A stretch of 64,000 nucleotides of DNA, taken from the NCBI GenBank assembly GCA_020622085.1, contig JAHRYM010000001.1:248001-312000 (forward strand). The letters are read 5' to 3'. Position numbers and translations under genes: made by a program. Origin of the DNA: Paracoccaceae bacterium. GTDB taxonomy: Bacteria; Pseudomonadota; Alphaproteobacteria; Rhodobacterales; Rhodobacteraceae. The notes beneath the pieces are model-generated. The model worked only from the letters and a program-made list of their open reading frames with translations. It was not told where the DNA came from and ran no database searches. Positions 17,204-24,249 of the stretch are shown here, piece by piece; within the stretch, counting starts at the first letter, position 1, and every line of letters starts with the position of its first letter.

Positions 17204-18585
17204 CAGGCCGCTGAAATAGTCGCTGCGTCGGAAGGGTTTCCCATCACCTTCAGCGGGAGGCTCGCCAGCCGGGTGGGTGATGAGGGAACTTGCCCGCTTT
17301 GGACGAAGTTCGTTTGCCTCATGCGGTCAGCAACCGGGGCAGTCTGGCCAGATTGTTGGCGGCCGTCGTCAGGATGAAGCGCGACCGCACCTTTTCGATG
17401 CCTCGATACACAGTCTGCGCCATGCGTCCGACGGTTTTGGCCCAACCAAACGCCTCCTCGATCCGTTTGCGGTGTTTCAGGGACAGCTCATAGCCGTCGT
17501 GGCGGGTGGTGCGACCGTCGATGGCAGAGTGGCGGGCCTTGCGAGCGACATGCGGGGTGACGCAGGCTTGGCGCAGGTCGGCCACGAAAGAGGCCGCGTC
17601 GAAGCCTTTGTCCGCGCCCAGCGTCAGTCGCCGGGTCGACCCTGGGGAATGCCTGTGAACCATATCCACCGCGGCGCGGCGTTCGGCATGGCCATCAGCC
17701 TGGGTCAGGTCACCTTGCACGATCAGCCCGGAACGGTTCTCCATCAGCGCATGGCCGATGAAACAGAGCATTGCCCCGGTGCCGGGCGACTTCCTGCAAA
17801 GACGGGCGTCCGGATCGGTGGTCGAGGCATGGGTGGCGTTCGAACGCTACCCGCCCTTGAAATCGACCTCGGCATTGTGGTTCTGGCGGGTGGGGCGGGG
17901 CATGGGGGCGGTCTCGGATCGGGTCTCTTCGGGCTGGTCTTCGGGCTGGTCTTCGGTGGCGGCGTTCGGTGTGGGCGGATCGCCCGGCCCAGTGTTGTCG
18001 GGCGGCGTGCCCTCAACCTTCGGCTGGAAACTCTTCATCGAGGCCCAGGCCTTGACCAGCGTGCCGTCGACCGAGAAGTGGTCGTCCGACAGAAGCGGCG
18101 CCACCTTGCGGTGCGCCAGGATCGCCGCCATCACCGCTGCCGCGACATCTCCGTCGTCAGCAGCCGGTCGCGGTTCTTCGTGAACACGGGTCGGCACCCA
18201 CACGGCATCGTCGATGCCAAGGCCCACAAACCAGCGGAACAGCAGGTTATACTGCAGTTGTTCCATCAACTGCCGCTCGGACCGGACCAAGAACAGGATC
18301 TGGATCAGGCTGGCCCGGATCAGCCGTTCCGGCGCGATCGAGGGACGGCCGAAATCGGTGTAGAGCGCCTCGAAGTCGGCATCGAGGCTGGCAAGGGCTT
18401 CGTTCACCACCTGCCTGATCTTGCGAAGCAGATGCCGCACGGGGATGCGCCCCTCAAGATCGACATAGCTGAACAGCGACCCGCTCGTCTCGTCCGAACC
18501 ACGCATCTTCGCCCCCGCCGTTGTCGTGACGAGGGTGAATCACGTTCCGCAAACCGCGTCGAGCGCCGACTATTTCAGCGGCCTG
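17204..18585 (-). mobile_element. IS5-like element, decayed
   Basis: Inverted repeats CAGGCCGCTGAAATAGTCG (17204–17222) and its inverse at 18567–18585 bound a 1.38-kb element with one minus-strand transposase frame. The transposase carries a stop and compensating frameshifts (see the pseudogene). No target duplication is obvious at the immediate flanks (TTAA left, CTCT right). Repeats this well kept with a damaged gene suggest an element that is recent but no longer autonomous. Confidence 0.82.
17319..18506 (-). pseudogene. IS5-like DDE transposase, interrupted
   Basis: The N-terminal DUF772-type region is clear: SLFSYVDLEGRIPVRH, GRPSIAPERLIRASLIQILF and LLFRWFVGLGIDD. Then residues about 105–123 read out of frame; the expected VFTKNRDRLLTTEMS lies in another frame, so one shift is later undone by a second. 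The catalytic region resumes with LLSDDHFSVDGTLVKAWAS. A TAG at 17847 stops it after VDFKGG, and the same frame continues as RSNATHASTTDPDARL, then MLCFIGHALMENRSG, TLGADKGFDAASF and KRIEEAFGWAKTVGRMAQT. The normal protein would be one chain of about 395 residues. Confidence 0.85.
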
Positions 18586-18790
18586 CTCTCATGATCGCTG
18601 TCAACCCCTTGTTTCATGGCAAGTAATCCGGCGGGCCGGGCGGGGCGTGATATAGATGCGCAGGGTAGGAGACGGAACTGAGACGACGGTTGAGCAAGCT
18701 CTCATGCGCGGGTTGGTTGCCGCATGACCGTGGTTTCGTCCTGGGGCTGCCTCGGTCTAGGGATCGGGCATCGACGTTGTCGGCCCATAA
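18586..18790. other. Spacer between IS5-like and IS110-type elements
   Basis: This carries no recognisable gene; a 65-codon minus-strand frame has no familiar features. It could be flank shared by the two insertions, or non-coding right-end sequence of the IS110-type element if that element extends beyond the direct repeat at 18791. Confidence 0.35.
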
Positions 18791-20089
18791 CAGGGCACGA
18801 GGGTTCCCCACCGCGTTCCGCCCCCAACCCTGCGCATCGGCATGGGTCGGGCGCTGTTGTTCCTTGTCCTCTCAGGCCGCGGCTGGCGTGGTGGTGCGGG
18901 CAATCGCCCAGATGAAGCCTGTCATCTCGCGCGCGATAGCCGTGATGACCACCACCTTGGCCTTTCCGGCCGCAACCAGATGCCGATAGCGCTGGCACAT
19001 CCGCAGTTGCCCTTTCCAGGCGATGTCGCGGACGGCCTGCGGCAGTGCCTCCAGCCTGGCAAGGAGCTTGGGGCTGACGCGGGCCTGCATGCGGTAACTC
19101 CAGGCGCCCTCGACCAATGCGCGCCGGGCAAGACCGCTGCCCGCCTTGGTGATCCCGCCCCGCCGGACACTTGCACCGCTGGAATGCTCCGACGGCGTCA
19201 GGCCGAGGTAGGCCATCAGCTGCCGCGGATTGTCGAAACGCTGGAAGTCCCCGACCTCGGCCACCACCGTCACCGCGACGATAAATCCGACACCGCGCAT
19301 TGCCTGAACGGCGTCAACGACCGGTGCGAGGCTCCAGCTCGGCAGCAGAGCCGCGATCTGGCCCGTCAGACGCTCCACCCTTGCCTCCGCTTCCGCAACG
19401 GCATCGATGTAATCCTGAAGGACGATCTGTTGCGCCGGATGCGTAAACCGCACCATCGCGAGCCAGCGCCGACAGGCACCCGTCCAACCCTTCTTGCCGG
19501 GATGGATCCGGCTGTGTCGCAGCAGAAAGCCCTGAAGATGCTGGCGCGCCTTGCCCGCCACCCGCATCGCTGTCGCCCTTGCCCGGACCAGATCGCGCAT
19601 CGCCTCATGCGCAGCATCCGGCACCCAGACCGCTGTCAATTCTCCAGCCCGATGCAACTTCGCCAGCATCACCGCGTCACGACGGTCGGTCTTTACCCGG
19701 TCGCCCGCCTTCACCGGGATCAACGAAGGTGCCACCACGATGCAGTCATGTCCCATCTCGGCAAGTTGGCGATAGAGGCCGTAGCCGCAAGGGCCCGCCT
19801 CATAGCAGAAATGCAGCCGCGCCCCGCCTGCCGCCAGTTTCTCAACCAGCTTGCACACATGATCAGGGCGGTGCGGCACCGTCCCCAAGTGTCGAACCTC
19901 GCCGCCGCGTTCACCTTGCGCAATCGCAACCGAGAGCGTCGCCTTGTGGACATCAAGTCCGATAAACGTGCTACCCTGCATCTGGTCTCTCCCCCCATTC
20001 TTGAGGCTCGGCGCCCGCCAGCCGGGCGTAACCCTCGAACCGAGAATGCCGCGGGAGAGGCCAACAACCCAAGTCAGCTCAGGGCACGA
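18791..20089 (-). mobile_element. IS110/IS1111-type element
   Basis: An intact IS110-family transposase is framed by a 10-bp direct repeat, CAGGGCACGA, at 18791–18800 and 20080–20089. IS110 elements lack long terminal inverted repeats and recombine at short shared core sequences, so such a repeat is a reasonable marker of the ends. The resulting length of 1.3 kb is typical. Non-coding stretches of about 80 bp (after the gene) and 100 bp (before it) could hold the bridge RNA known in this family. Exact ends are inferred. Confidence 0.6.
18872..19981 (-). CDS. IS110-family transposase (DEDD recombinase)
   Basis: This 369-residue RNA-guided recombinase-type transposase has an N-terminal RuvC-like DEDD domain. 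It opens FIGLDVHKATLSVAIA (first Asp), then has CYEAGPCGYGLYR (Glu) and KTDRRDAVMLAKL (Asp pair). The C-terminal Transposase_20 domain has MRGVGFIVAVTVVAEVGD and the serine-bearing segment AYLGLTPSEHSSGASVRRGGITKAGS. Full-length and undamaged, so probably active. GGGGAGAG lies about 7 bases before the ATG at 19981. It is adjacent to the GH25 gene end but does not disrupt it. Confidence 0.93.
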   Translation of the reverse strand: MQGSTFIGLDVHKATLSVAIAQGERGGEVRHLGTVPHRPDHVCKLVEKLAAGGARLHFCYEAGPCGYGLYRQLAEMGHDCIVVAPSLIPVKAGDRVKTDRRDAVMLAKLHRAGELTAVWVPDAAHEAMRDLVRARATAMRVAGKARQHLQGFLLRHSRIHPGKKGWTGACRRWLAMVRFTHPAQQIVLQDYIDAVAEAEARVERLTGQIAALLPSWSLAPVVDAVQAMRGVGFIVAVTVVAEVGDFQRFDNPRQLMAYLGLTPSEHSSGASVRRGGITKAGSGLARRALVEGAWSYRMQARVSPKLLARLEALPQAVRDIAWKGQLRMCQRYRHLVAAGKAKVVVITAIAREMTGFIWAIARTTTPAAA

Positions 20090-20098
20090 TCATGGGGT

Positions 20099-20896
20099 CT
20101 AAAGCTGGCGGTTCTGCAGCCAGGAAGCCCATTCGCCACGCGATCCGGCGAAGGTGTTGATGTCGGCTTTTCCCGGGATGCCCGGCACAAGGCCGGTGCC
20201 GGTATACTGCCAGAAGGTCCAGTTCTGGCCGTCATAGATCTTGTCGGGATGACCGGCGACCGAACGGAGCCAGAAATCCGCCCCTTTGACCTTCCAAAGC
20301 TGGTTGTCGCGGTAGAAGTCGATCGAGGTGTAGATGATCGGCCGCTGTCCGTAGTGGCGGGCGACGATGGCAAGGAAGGTCTGCGCCTCGGCCCTGACTT
20401 CCGCTGCGGGCGGGCGCAGGGTGCAGGTCGGCGAAAACGGCGTCCATTCGATATCCAGCACCGGGGGCAGGGCGCCCGCGACGCGCGGCACGTTGTTGAT
20501 GAACCAGCGTGCCTGTTCGGCCGCCGGGCGACAGTGATAGTAGAAATGATAGGCGCCGCGCGGCACGCCGGCGGCGGCTGCGCCCGACCAGTGATCGCGG
20601 AACATCGGATCGAGGTTCTCGCCGCCTTCGGTCGCCTTGATGAAGGCAAAGCCCACGCCATTGTCGCGCGCCACCGGCCAGTCGATCTGCGTCTGGTAGC
20701 GCGACACGTCGATGCCATGCACCGGGTAGCGGTGCGGCCCGTGGCGCCCGAAGTCGTGGGGCTTGGCATCGTCGAAGTTGATGCGCCCCGGAAGGGCGGT
20801 CAGCGCCGGCCCGCCTTCAAGCCGCGTGGCCGGGCGCCCGCAGGCGACAAGCGCCAGAATCAGCCCCGTTGCCAGCGTGATACCGACCCTGCCCAT
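20099..20896 (-). CDS. GH25 lysozyme-like lipoprotein
   Basis: This predicted N-acetylmuramidase would cleave peptidoglycan. The 265-residue protein begins MGRVGITLATGLILALVAC with a lipobox-like LVAC (Cys19), so it is probably a lipoprotein. The GH25 domain spans residues ~58–260: HGIDVSRYQTQIDW (catalytic-region Asp), FIKATEGG, GAYHFYY, the DxE pair in VLDIEW, and YTSIDFY followed by WTFWQYT. I chose the ATG at 20896 because it gives a compact signal sequence and GGGGGA lies 8 bases upstream; an ATG eight codons earlier is possible. Its 3' end lies about 10 bp from the IS110-type element end, so the element may have replaced its original terminator. Confidence 0.88.
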   Translation of the reverse strand: MGRVGITLATGLILALVACGRPATRLEGGPALTALPGRINFDDAKPHDFGRHGPHRYPVHGIDVSRYQTQIDWPVARDNGVGFAFIKATEGGENLDPMFRDHWSGAAAAGVPRGAYHFYYHCRPAAEQARWFINNVPRVAGALPPVLDIEWTPFSPTCTLRPPAAEVRAEAQTFLAIVARHYGQRPIIYTSIDFYRDNQLWKVKGADFWLRSVAGHPDKIYDGQNWTFWQYTGTGLVPGIPGKADINTFAGSRGEWASWLQNRQL

Positions 20897-21423
20897 CCTG
20901 CCGTCCCCCGATTTCCGCATTACCGATTTGTAGACGCTGGCGTGCGTGCTGTCACCGCGCAAAGTGCGAAGGGACATCGGCGGCCGCTCGGGACGGGGCG
21001 CCTTCGGCATGGGCCCGCTTGATCGCGGCAAGCCACAATGGGCAATGCGGAGGCAATTCGCGGTAATCTGATCCTGCGCGGCAGGTGATGCGCGCAGCGA
21101 TGGCAGGCCTGCATTCTGATTCGGGAATCGGACGGGCGATTCGTTGCAATTTGCGGGAGAATCGGCCTTTGCGCGTATCGCCTGCAAAGATGACTGTTGC
21201 GGCTTTCGCGCCGCTTGTCCGGCAGTAAAATTTTGTTTCTGGCCGAGATGCTGCGCCGCAGGAAAGTCTTGTATTTGCCGTCTGGTAACCGGGATTGCGC
21301 CAAGGTTCGGACACACATGCGGTAGAAAGTCTTAACTACGCCGGTAATAAGGCAGAGGCGCCGCACACACCGCCCCCGCTGAACCGATCCCGAGACTTGC
21401 ACACACACATAGGGAGCCTGCAA
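20897..21423. other. 527-bp gap, no gene supported
   Basis: Open frames here lack ribosome binding sites and familiar protein patterns. The stretch is less GC-rich near 21215–21300. It should hold the promoters for the lysozyme gene (minus) and the small plus-strand ORF at 21424. No tRNA-like or riboswitch-like fold was recognised by eye. Confidence 0.5.
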
Positions 21424-21579
21424 ATGACTGATCTTATTGAAAAAGCCCGCCAAGGCCGCATGAACGCCCTTGCGCTGCGCGCTGCCGCAGACGCCCGCAT
21501 CCGGACATCGGATCGCCGCGAACTGATCACATTCATCTCGAGCCGCGCGCGCCAGAAGGCTAACGCGACGCTGCTGTAA
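21424..21579 (+). CDS. Small basic protein, 51 residues, unknown
   Basis: The 51-residue frame MTDLIEKARQGRMNALALRA ... ISSRARQKANATLL starts at an ATG with GGGAG 8 bases upstream and is closed by a strong terminator at 21640. The product is basic and helical (rich in Arg, Ala and Leu). It has the compact look of small regulatory or RNA-associated proteins seen in Rhodobacterales, but it lacks the DUF1127 signature. Its own ribosome binding site and terminator make a real gene more likely than a chance frame. I do not recognise its family. Confidence 0.6.
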   Translation: MTDLIEKARQGRMNALALRAAADARIRTSDRRELITFISSRARQKANATLL

Positions 21580-21639
21580 GCGAATTTCCACCCTTCACGT
21601 GCCGCTGAACGGTGCGACAGGGTCTGGCATGACTGGAAG

Positions 21640-21666
21640 GGTGCGTGGCGACACGCACCTTTCGTA
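21640..21666 (+). terminator. Terminator after the 51-residue gene
   Basis: An 8-bp perfect stem, GGTGCGTG / CACGCACC, with a GCGA tetraloop is followed by TTTCGTATTTC. It lies 60 bp after the small gene's stop. Confidence 0.75.
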
Positions 21667-21747
21667 TTTCTTGCCACAATCCAATGGTGGCGTTTTCGTG
21701 GCGATGCGATACTCTTGATAATAAGTTTTCACTCATGGGCAAACTTG

Positions 21748-21761
21748 TTGATACATATCAA
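21748..21761 (+). promoter_or_regulatory. FNR/FnrL box upstream of usp
   Basis: TTGATACATATCAA is a perfect TTGAT-N4-ATCAA palindrome, the binding consensus of the FNR family (FnrL in Rhodobacteraceae). Its centre is 63 bp upstream of the usp ATG, a distance compatible with activation around position -41.5 if transcription starts about 20 bp before the gene. Oxygen-limited induction of usp is inferred. Confidence 0.8.
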
Positions 21762-21817
21762 CGCGGACCCAGTGCCCAACGTCTAACCAGAACAAGCTTG
21801 ACATCAGGGAGACAGAC

Positions 21818-22231
21818 ATGACGATGAAGATCCTTTGCCCCGTCGACGGCACCGAACATGCGGAACAAGCCATCGGCATCGCAGCAGAACTGGCGCTGAA
21901 ACTCGGCGCCTCGCTGACGCTCTGCACGGTGAATGTCGCACATGGCGGTGGCCGTGGTGTCACCATCCCACATTGGACGGAAGAGGAAGTGGCGGCGATC
22001 CTGCGCAAGGCCGAAGCGGATGCACGCGGCGCTGGCGTGAAGGATGTTCACCGCGCGGTGATCAACAGCCGCGAAGCCTCGGCCGGCATCGTCGCCTACG
22101 CGGAAACCGAGGGATTTGACCACATCGTTATGGGCACGGGCGACAAACGTGGCCTGTCGCGTCTGGTGCTGGGGTCGGTCGCGGCCGATGTGGCGGGTCG
22201 GGCGCACTGCACGGTGACCATTGCCAGGTAG
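21818..22231 (+). CDS. Universal stress protein (UspA family)
   Basis: This 137-residue single-domain Usp fold protein is cytoplasmic and linked to stress survival and oxygen limitation. The first strand MKILCPVDGTEHAEQA carries the conserved Asp-Gly. The C-terminal nucleotide loop is HIVMGTGDKRGLSRLVLGSV. It keeps the final G-S of the ATP motif but has Asp where the second Gly of G-x2-G normally sits, so ATP binding may be altered. AGGGAG lies 6 bases before the ATG. Preceded by a perfect FNR box and followed by a strong hairpin, it is probably a single-gene transcript induced at low oxygen. Confidence 0.88.
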   Translation: MTMKILCPVDGTEHAEQAIGIAAELALKLGASLTLCTVNVAHGGGRGVTIPHWTEEEVAAILRKAEADARGAGVKDVHRAVINSREASAGIVAYAETEGFDHIVMGTGDKRGLSRLVLGSVAADVAGRAHCTVTIAR

Positions 22232-22240
22232 GTATCCGAT

Positions 22241-22267
22241 GGTGGCCATCGCAGGATGATGGCCACC
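22241..22267 (+). terminator. Hairpin after usp
   Basis: A perfect 10-bp stem, GGTGGCCATC / GATGGCCACC, has a 7-nt loop and lies 10 bp after the usp stop. No T-run follows, so termination efficiency is uncertain. Confidence 0.55.
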
Positions 22268-22296
22268 TGACCATCCTGACGGACAGGGCATTACTT

Positions 22297-22312
22297 ATTC
22301 AAGAACTTGAAT
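22297..22312 (+). promoter_or_regulatory. SqrR/BigR-like operator (ATTC-N8-GAAT)
   Basis: ATTCAAGAACTTGAAT is a near-perfect dyad of the form ATTC-N8-GAAT, which I know as the site of the persulfide-sensing ArsR-type repressors SqrR/BigR. It lies about 76 bp before a DUF2892 membrane-protein gene, a gene class that commonly travels with sulfide-responsive loci. Assignment is by motif and context. Confidence 0.55.
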
Positions 22313-22387
22313 TTGTTGTGCTGCGTTGTTATTCTCTGGTCAATGCGCGGGAACTGGCCCGCCGGGACATAGAGAGGAGCCTTGTCC

Positions 22388-22588
22388 ATGACGCTTGATC
22401 GCACCGTTATGTTGTTCGCGGGAATCATGGTGCTGCTGTCGGTGGTGCTGACGCAATTCGTCCACCCCGGTTTCGTCTGGCTGACGGTGTTCATCGGTGC
22501 AAACCTGATCCAGTCAAGTTTCACCGGATTCTGCCCCGCCGCGAAAGTGTTTCGCCGCCTTGGTTTCAAGTCCGGCTGCGCTTTCTGA
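22388..22588 (+). CDS. DUF2892 (YgaP-like) small membrane protein
   Basis: This 66-residue inner-membrane protein has two hydrophobic segments (MLFAGIMVLLSVVLTQFV and WLTVFIGANLIQSSF). They are followed by the hallmark GFCPAAKVFRRLGFKSGCAF, with two Cys (Cys49 and Cys64). The same module forms the membrane anchor of YgaP rhodanese. The pattern GFCP...LG is typical of DUF2892. GAGGAG lies 8 bases before the ATG. With the upstream SqrR/BigR-like site, a role in reactive sulfur handling is a reasonable inference; the biochemical activity is unknown. Confidence 0.85.
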   Translation: MTLDRTVMLFAGIMVLLSVVLTQFVHPGFVWLTVFIGANLIQSSFTGFCPAAKVFRRLGFKSGCAF

Positions 22589-22599
22589 GCCTGGGCACA

Positions 22600-22637
22600 G
22601 ACAAACAGAAAGGGGCGCGCCGATCCGGCACGCCCCT
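22600..22637 (-). terminator. Terminator of the cold-shock gene
   Basis: Read on the minus strand, an 11-bp stem (AGGGGCGTGCC / GGCGCGCCCCT, one G·T pair) with a 5-nt loop is followed by TTCTGTTTGT. It lies 20 bp beyond the cold-shock gene's stop and may also serve the convergent DUF2892 gene. Confidence 0.8.
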
Positions 22638-22656
22638 GAAATATCCGGTCCGTTGA

Positions 22657-22863
22657 TCAGACCAGCGCGAGATTGATCGCGCTTTCGCGGCCGTCGCGGC
22701 CAGCTTCGATATCGAAGGTGACCTTGGCGCCATCAGCCAGCGAGCGGATGCCCGAACGCTCGAGCGCCGAGATGTGAACGAACACGTCCTTGCGGCCGCC
22801 TTCCGGCTCGATGAAGCCGAAGCCCTTGGTGGCATTGAACCATTTCACGGTGCCATTGGCCAT
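22657..22863 (-). CDS. Cold-shock protein (CspA family)
   Basis: This 68-residue single cold-shock domain is a small RNA/DNA chaperone. It opens [20 protein letters not shown], carries the RNP1 motif (KGFGFI) and RNP2 (DVFVHIS), and continues [20 protein letters not shown]. Length and sequence match the alphaproteobacterial CspA group. AGGAG lies 8 bases before the ATG. A terminator follows at once, so it is monocistronic. The 260 bp upstream, shared with the divergent YjdM-like gene, would hold the 5' leader typical of csp mRNAs, but I could not define a specific structure in it. Confidence 0.95.
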   Translation of the reverse strand: MANGTVKWFNATKGFGFIEPEGGRKDVFVHISALERSGIRSLADGAKVTFDIEAGRDGRESAINLALV

Positions 22864-23122
22864 CGTGAATACTCCTGTCATGTTGCTGCCCGCGAAATGC
22901 GGCAGCCCGGCAAAGTCAGAGCGGATCGAATGACTGTGGCCGGTGACGGATAACAGCGGTCGAAAAGATAACGTCGCGTGGCTCCTATGCGGGAGAATCG
23001 GGCAAAATGCAAGGTTTTCGGAAAAAGCGGCACCGTCACGGCGACCGGGTTTGCCTTGGCTGACAGCCTGGGATAGGCCCCGGGCAGGCGGGACGCCCGA
23101 AAGATTGCGAGAGGATGCAGGG

Positions 23123-23632
23123 ATGGATGCGATGATGCGGTCGAACAGCCAGTGCGAATTCTGCGGTGCCAGTGGATCTCTTGGTCCGGTAGCCTTGGCA
23201 CCGGCGGGGGAAGTCGTGCTGTGCCCGGTCTGCAGGGGCGAAGAGGATGCCGGCGCCGGGCACTGGCGGTGCCTGGAGGGCGCGGCATGGTCGGCGGAGC
23301 CGGTCGTCCAGTTCGCCGTCTGGCGCAAGCTTGGCGAGATTTCAGAACCCTGGGCGGCAGAGACGCGGCAGGGAATGGTTCTTTCCCCCGAGGCCGAAGG
23401 GTGGGCGGCGATCCCGGTTGTCGAACACAAGGATTGCCACGGTGCGCGACTGACGCAAGGCGATACGGTTGTCCTGATCAAGGATCTTGTGGTCAAGGGC
23501 GCAGGCTTCACCGCCAAGCGCGGGACGGCCGTGCGGGGCATATCACTGGTGCCAGACAACCCCGGGCAGATCGAAGGCCGGGTGGAGGGCCAGAGGATCG
23601 TGATCCTGACCGAATTCGTGAAGCGGAAGTAG
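23123..23632 (+). CDS. YjdM/PhnA-like zinc-ribbon protein
   Basis: The 169-residue protein has an N-terminal zinc ribbon with CEFC (residues ~10–13) and CPVC (~34–37). It ends with the PhnA/YjdM domain ([34 protein letters not shown], shown only in outline; the core is [13 protein letters not shown] and VKGAGF). The family was once tied to phosphonate use, but its role is unproved. The middle (~45–90) is longer than in E. coli YjdM. The ATG at 23123 is chosen because the frame upstream lacks a ribosome binding site and the Cys ribbon begins right after it. Confidence 0.82.
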   Translation: MDAMMRSNSQCEFCGASGSLGPVALAPAGEVVLCPVCRGEEDAGAGHWRCLEGAAWSAEPVVQFAVWRKLGEISEPWAAETRQGMVLSPEAEGWAAIPVVEHKDCHGARLTQGDTVVLIKDLVVKGAGFTAKRGTAVRGISLVPDNPGQIEGRVEGQRIVILTEFVKRK

Positions 23633-23642
23633 GCGGGCCGGA

Positions 23643-24125
23643 TCAGAAGCTGCGGTGGTATCTCAGCAGGATGCCATTCGCCCCGGGATTGAGGTTGCTG
23701 ATACTGGCGTTCGACAGATGCCCGGCGGCAACCGAAAGCGCATTGCCGTTGTCGAAGCGATAACCAAGGCCAAGAAGGCTGCGCACCTCGAAATCGCTGC
23801 CAAGGTCGGCCTGCGGCGTGCCCGGGTGATAATAGCCCGGCATGACGCTGGCTTCGACGAACCAGCGGTTCGACAGCGGCGCTTCGGCCACCACCCCGCC
23901 ACCGATCCAGGCCGAGCCTTCGGTGTCTGCGCCGGCGGCCGCACCCAGCCCCAGTTGCACCCAGCCGTAATCCCAGCGCGGCTTGCCATGGACCTCCAGC
24001 AGCAGCGCAGCGTTGGCGCCCGAGCGCAGGTCCCAGCCTGAAAGGCTGGCAACAAATTCCTGGGCCTGCGCGGGGGCGGCAAGGGTGAAGACTACTCCGA
24101 AGGCGATGAGGGATTTGTAGGTCAT
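23643..24125 (-). CDS. PagL-like lipid A 3-O-deacylase
   Basis: This predicted outer-membrane beta-barrel enzyme removes the 3-O acyl chain of lipid A. The 160-residue protein has a signal peptide ([18 protein letters not shown]). Alternating strands follow ([25 protein letters not shown]), then the catalytic His-Ser neighbourhood [17 protein letters not shown], matching PagL's H-x-SN...NPG pattern. It ends with an aromatic residue (RYHRSF), as barrel proteins do. Length fits an 8-stranded barrel. It is convergent with the YjdM-like gene with 10 bp between stops. Confidence 0.78.
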   Translation of the reverse strand: MTYKSLIAFGVVFTLAAPAQAQEFVASLSGWDLRSGANAALLLEVHGKPRWDYGWVQLGLGAAAGADTEGSAWIGGGVVAEAPLSNRWFVEASVMPGYYHPGTPQADLGSDFEVRSLLGLGYRFDNGNALSVAAGHLSNASISNLNPGANGILLRYHRSF

Positions 24126-24197
24126 GGGAGCCTGGATTGACTGCGAGAAGATATACATTGGCAACAGGCTATGGGTTCGGCCCGCTGGTCGCAAGAT

Positions 24198-24222
24198 GCA
24201 ACAAGGCCGCCCGAAGGCGGCC
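24198..24222 (-). terminator. ettA terminator
   Basis: On the minus strand, the stem GGCCGCC / GGCGGCC with a TTCG tetraloop is followed by TTGTTGC. It lies 28 bp beyond the ettA stop. Confidence 0.7.
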
Positions 24223-24249
24223 AGGTGCAAGTGACATTTCGGCAATGGT

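Noticed and set aside
18842-21022. 726-codon plus-strand frame across the IS110 transposase and the lysozyme gene
   Set aside because: It spans two well-supported minus-strand genes and an element boundary. Its product is low-complexity and Arg/His-rich, as expected for a GC-rich shadow frame.
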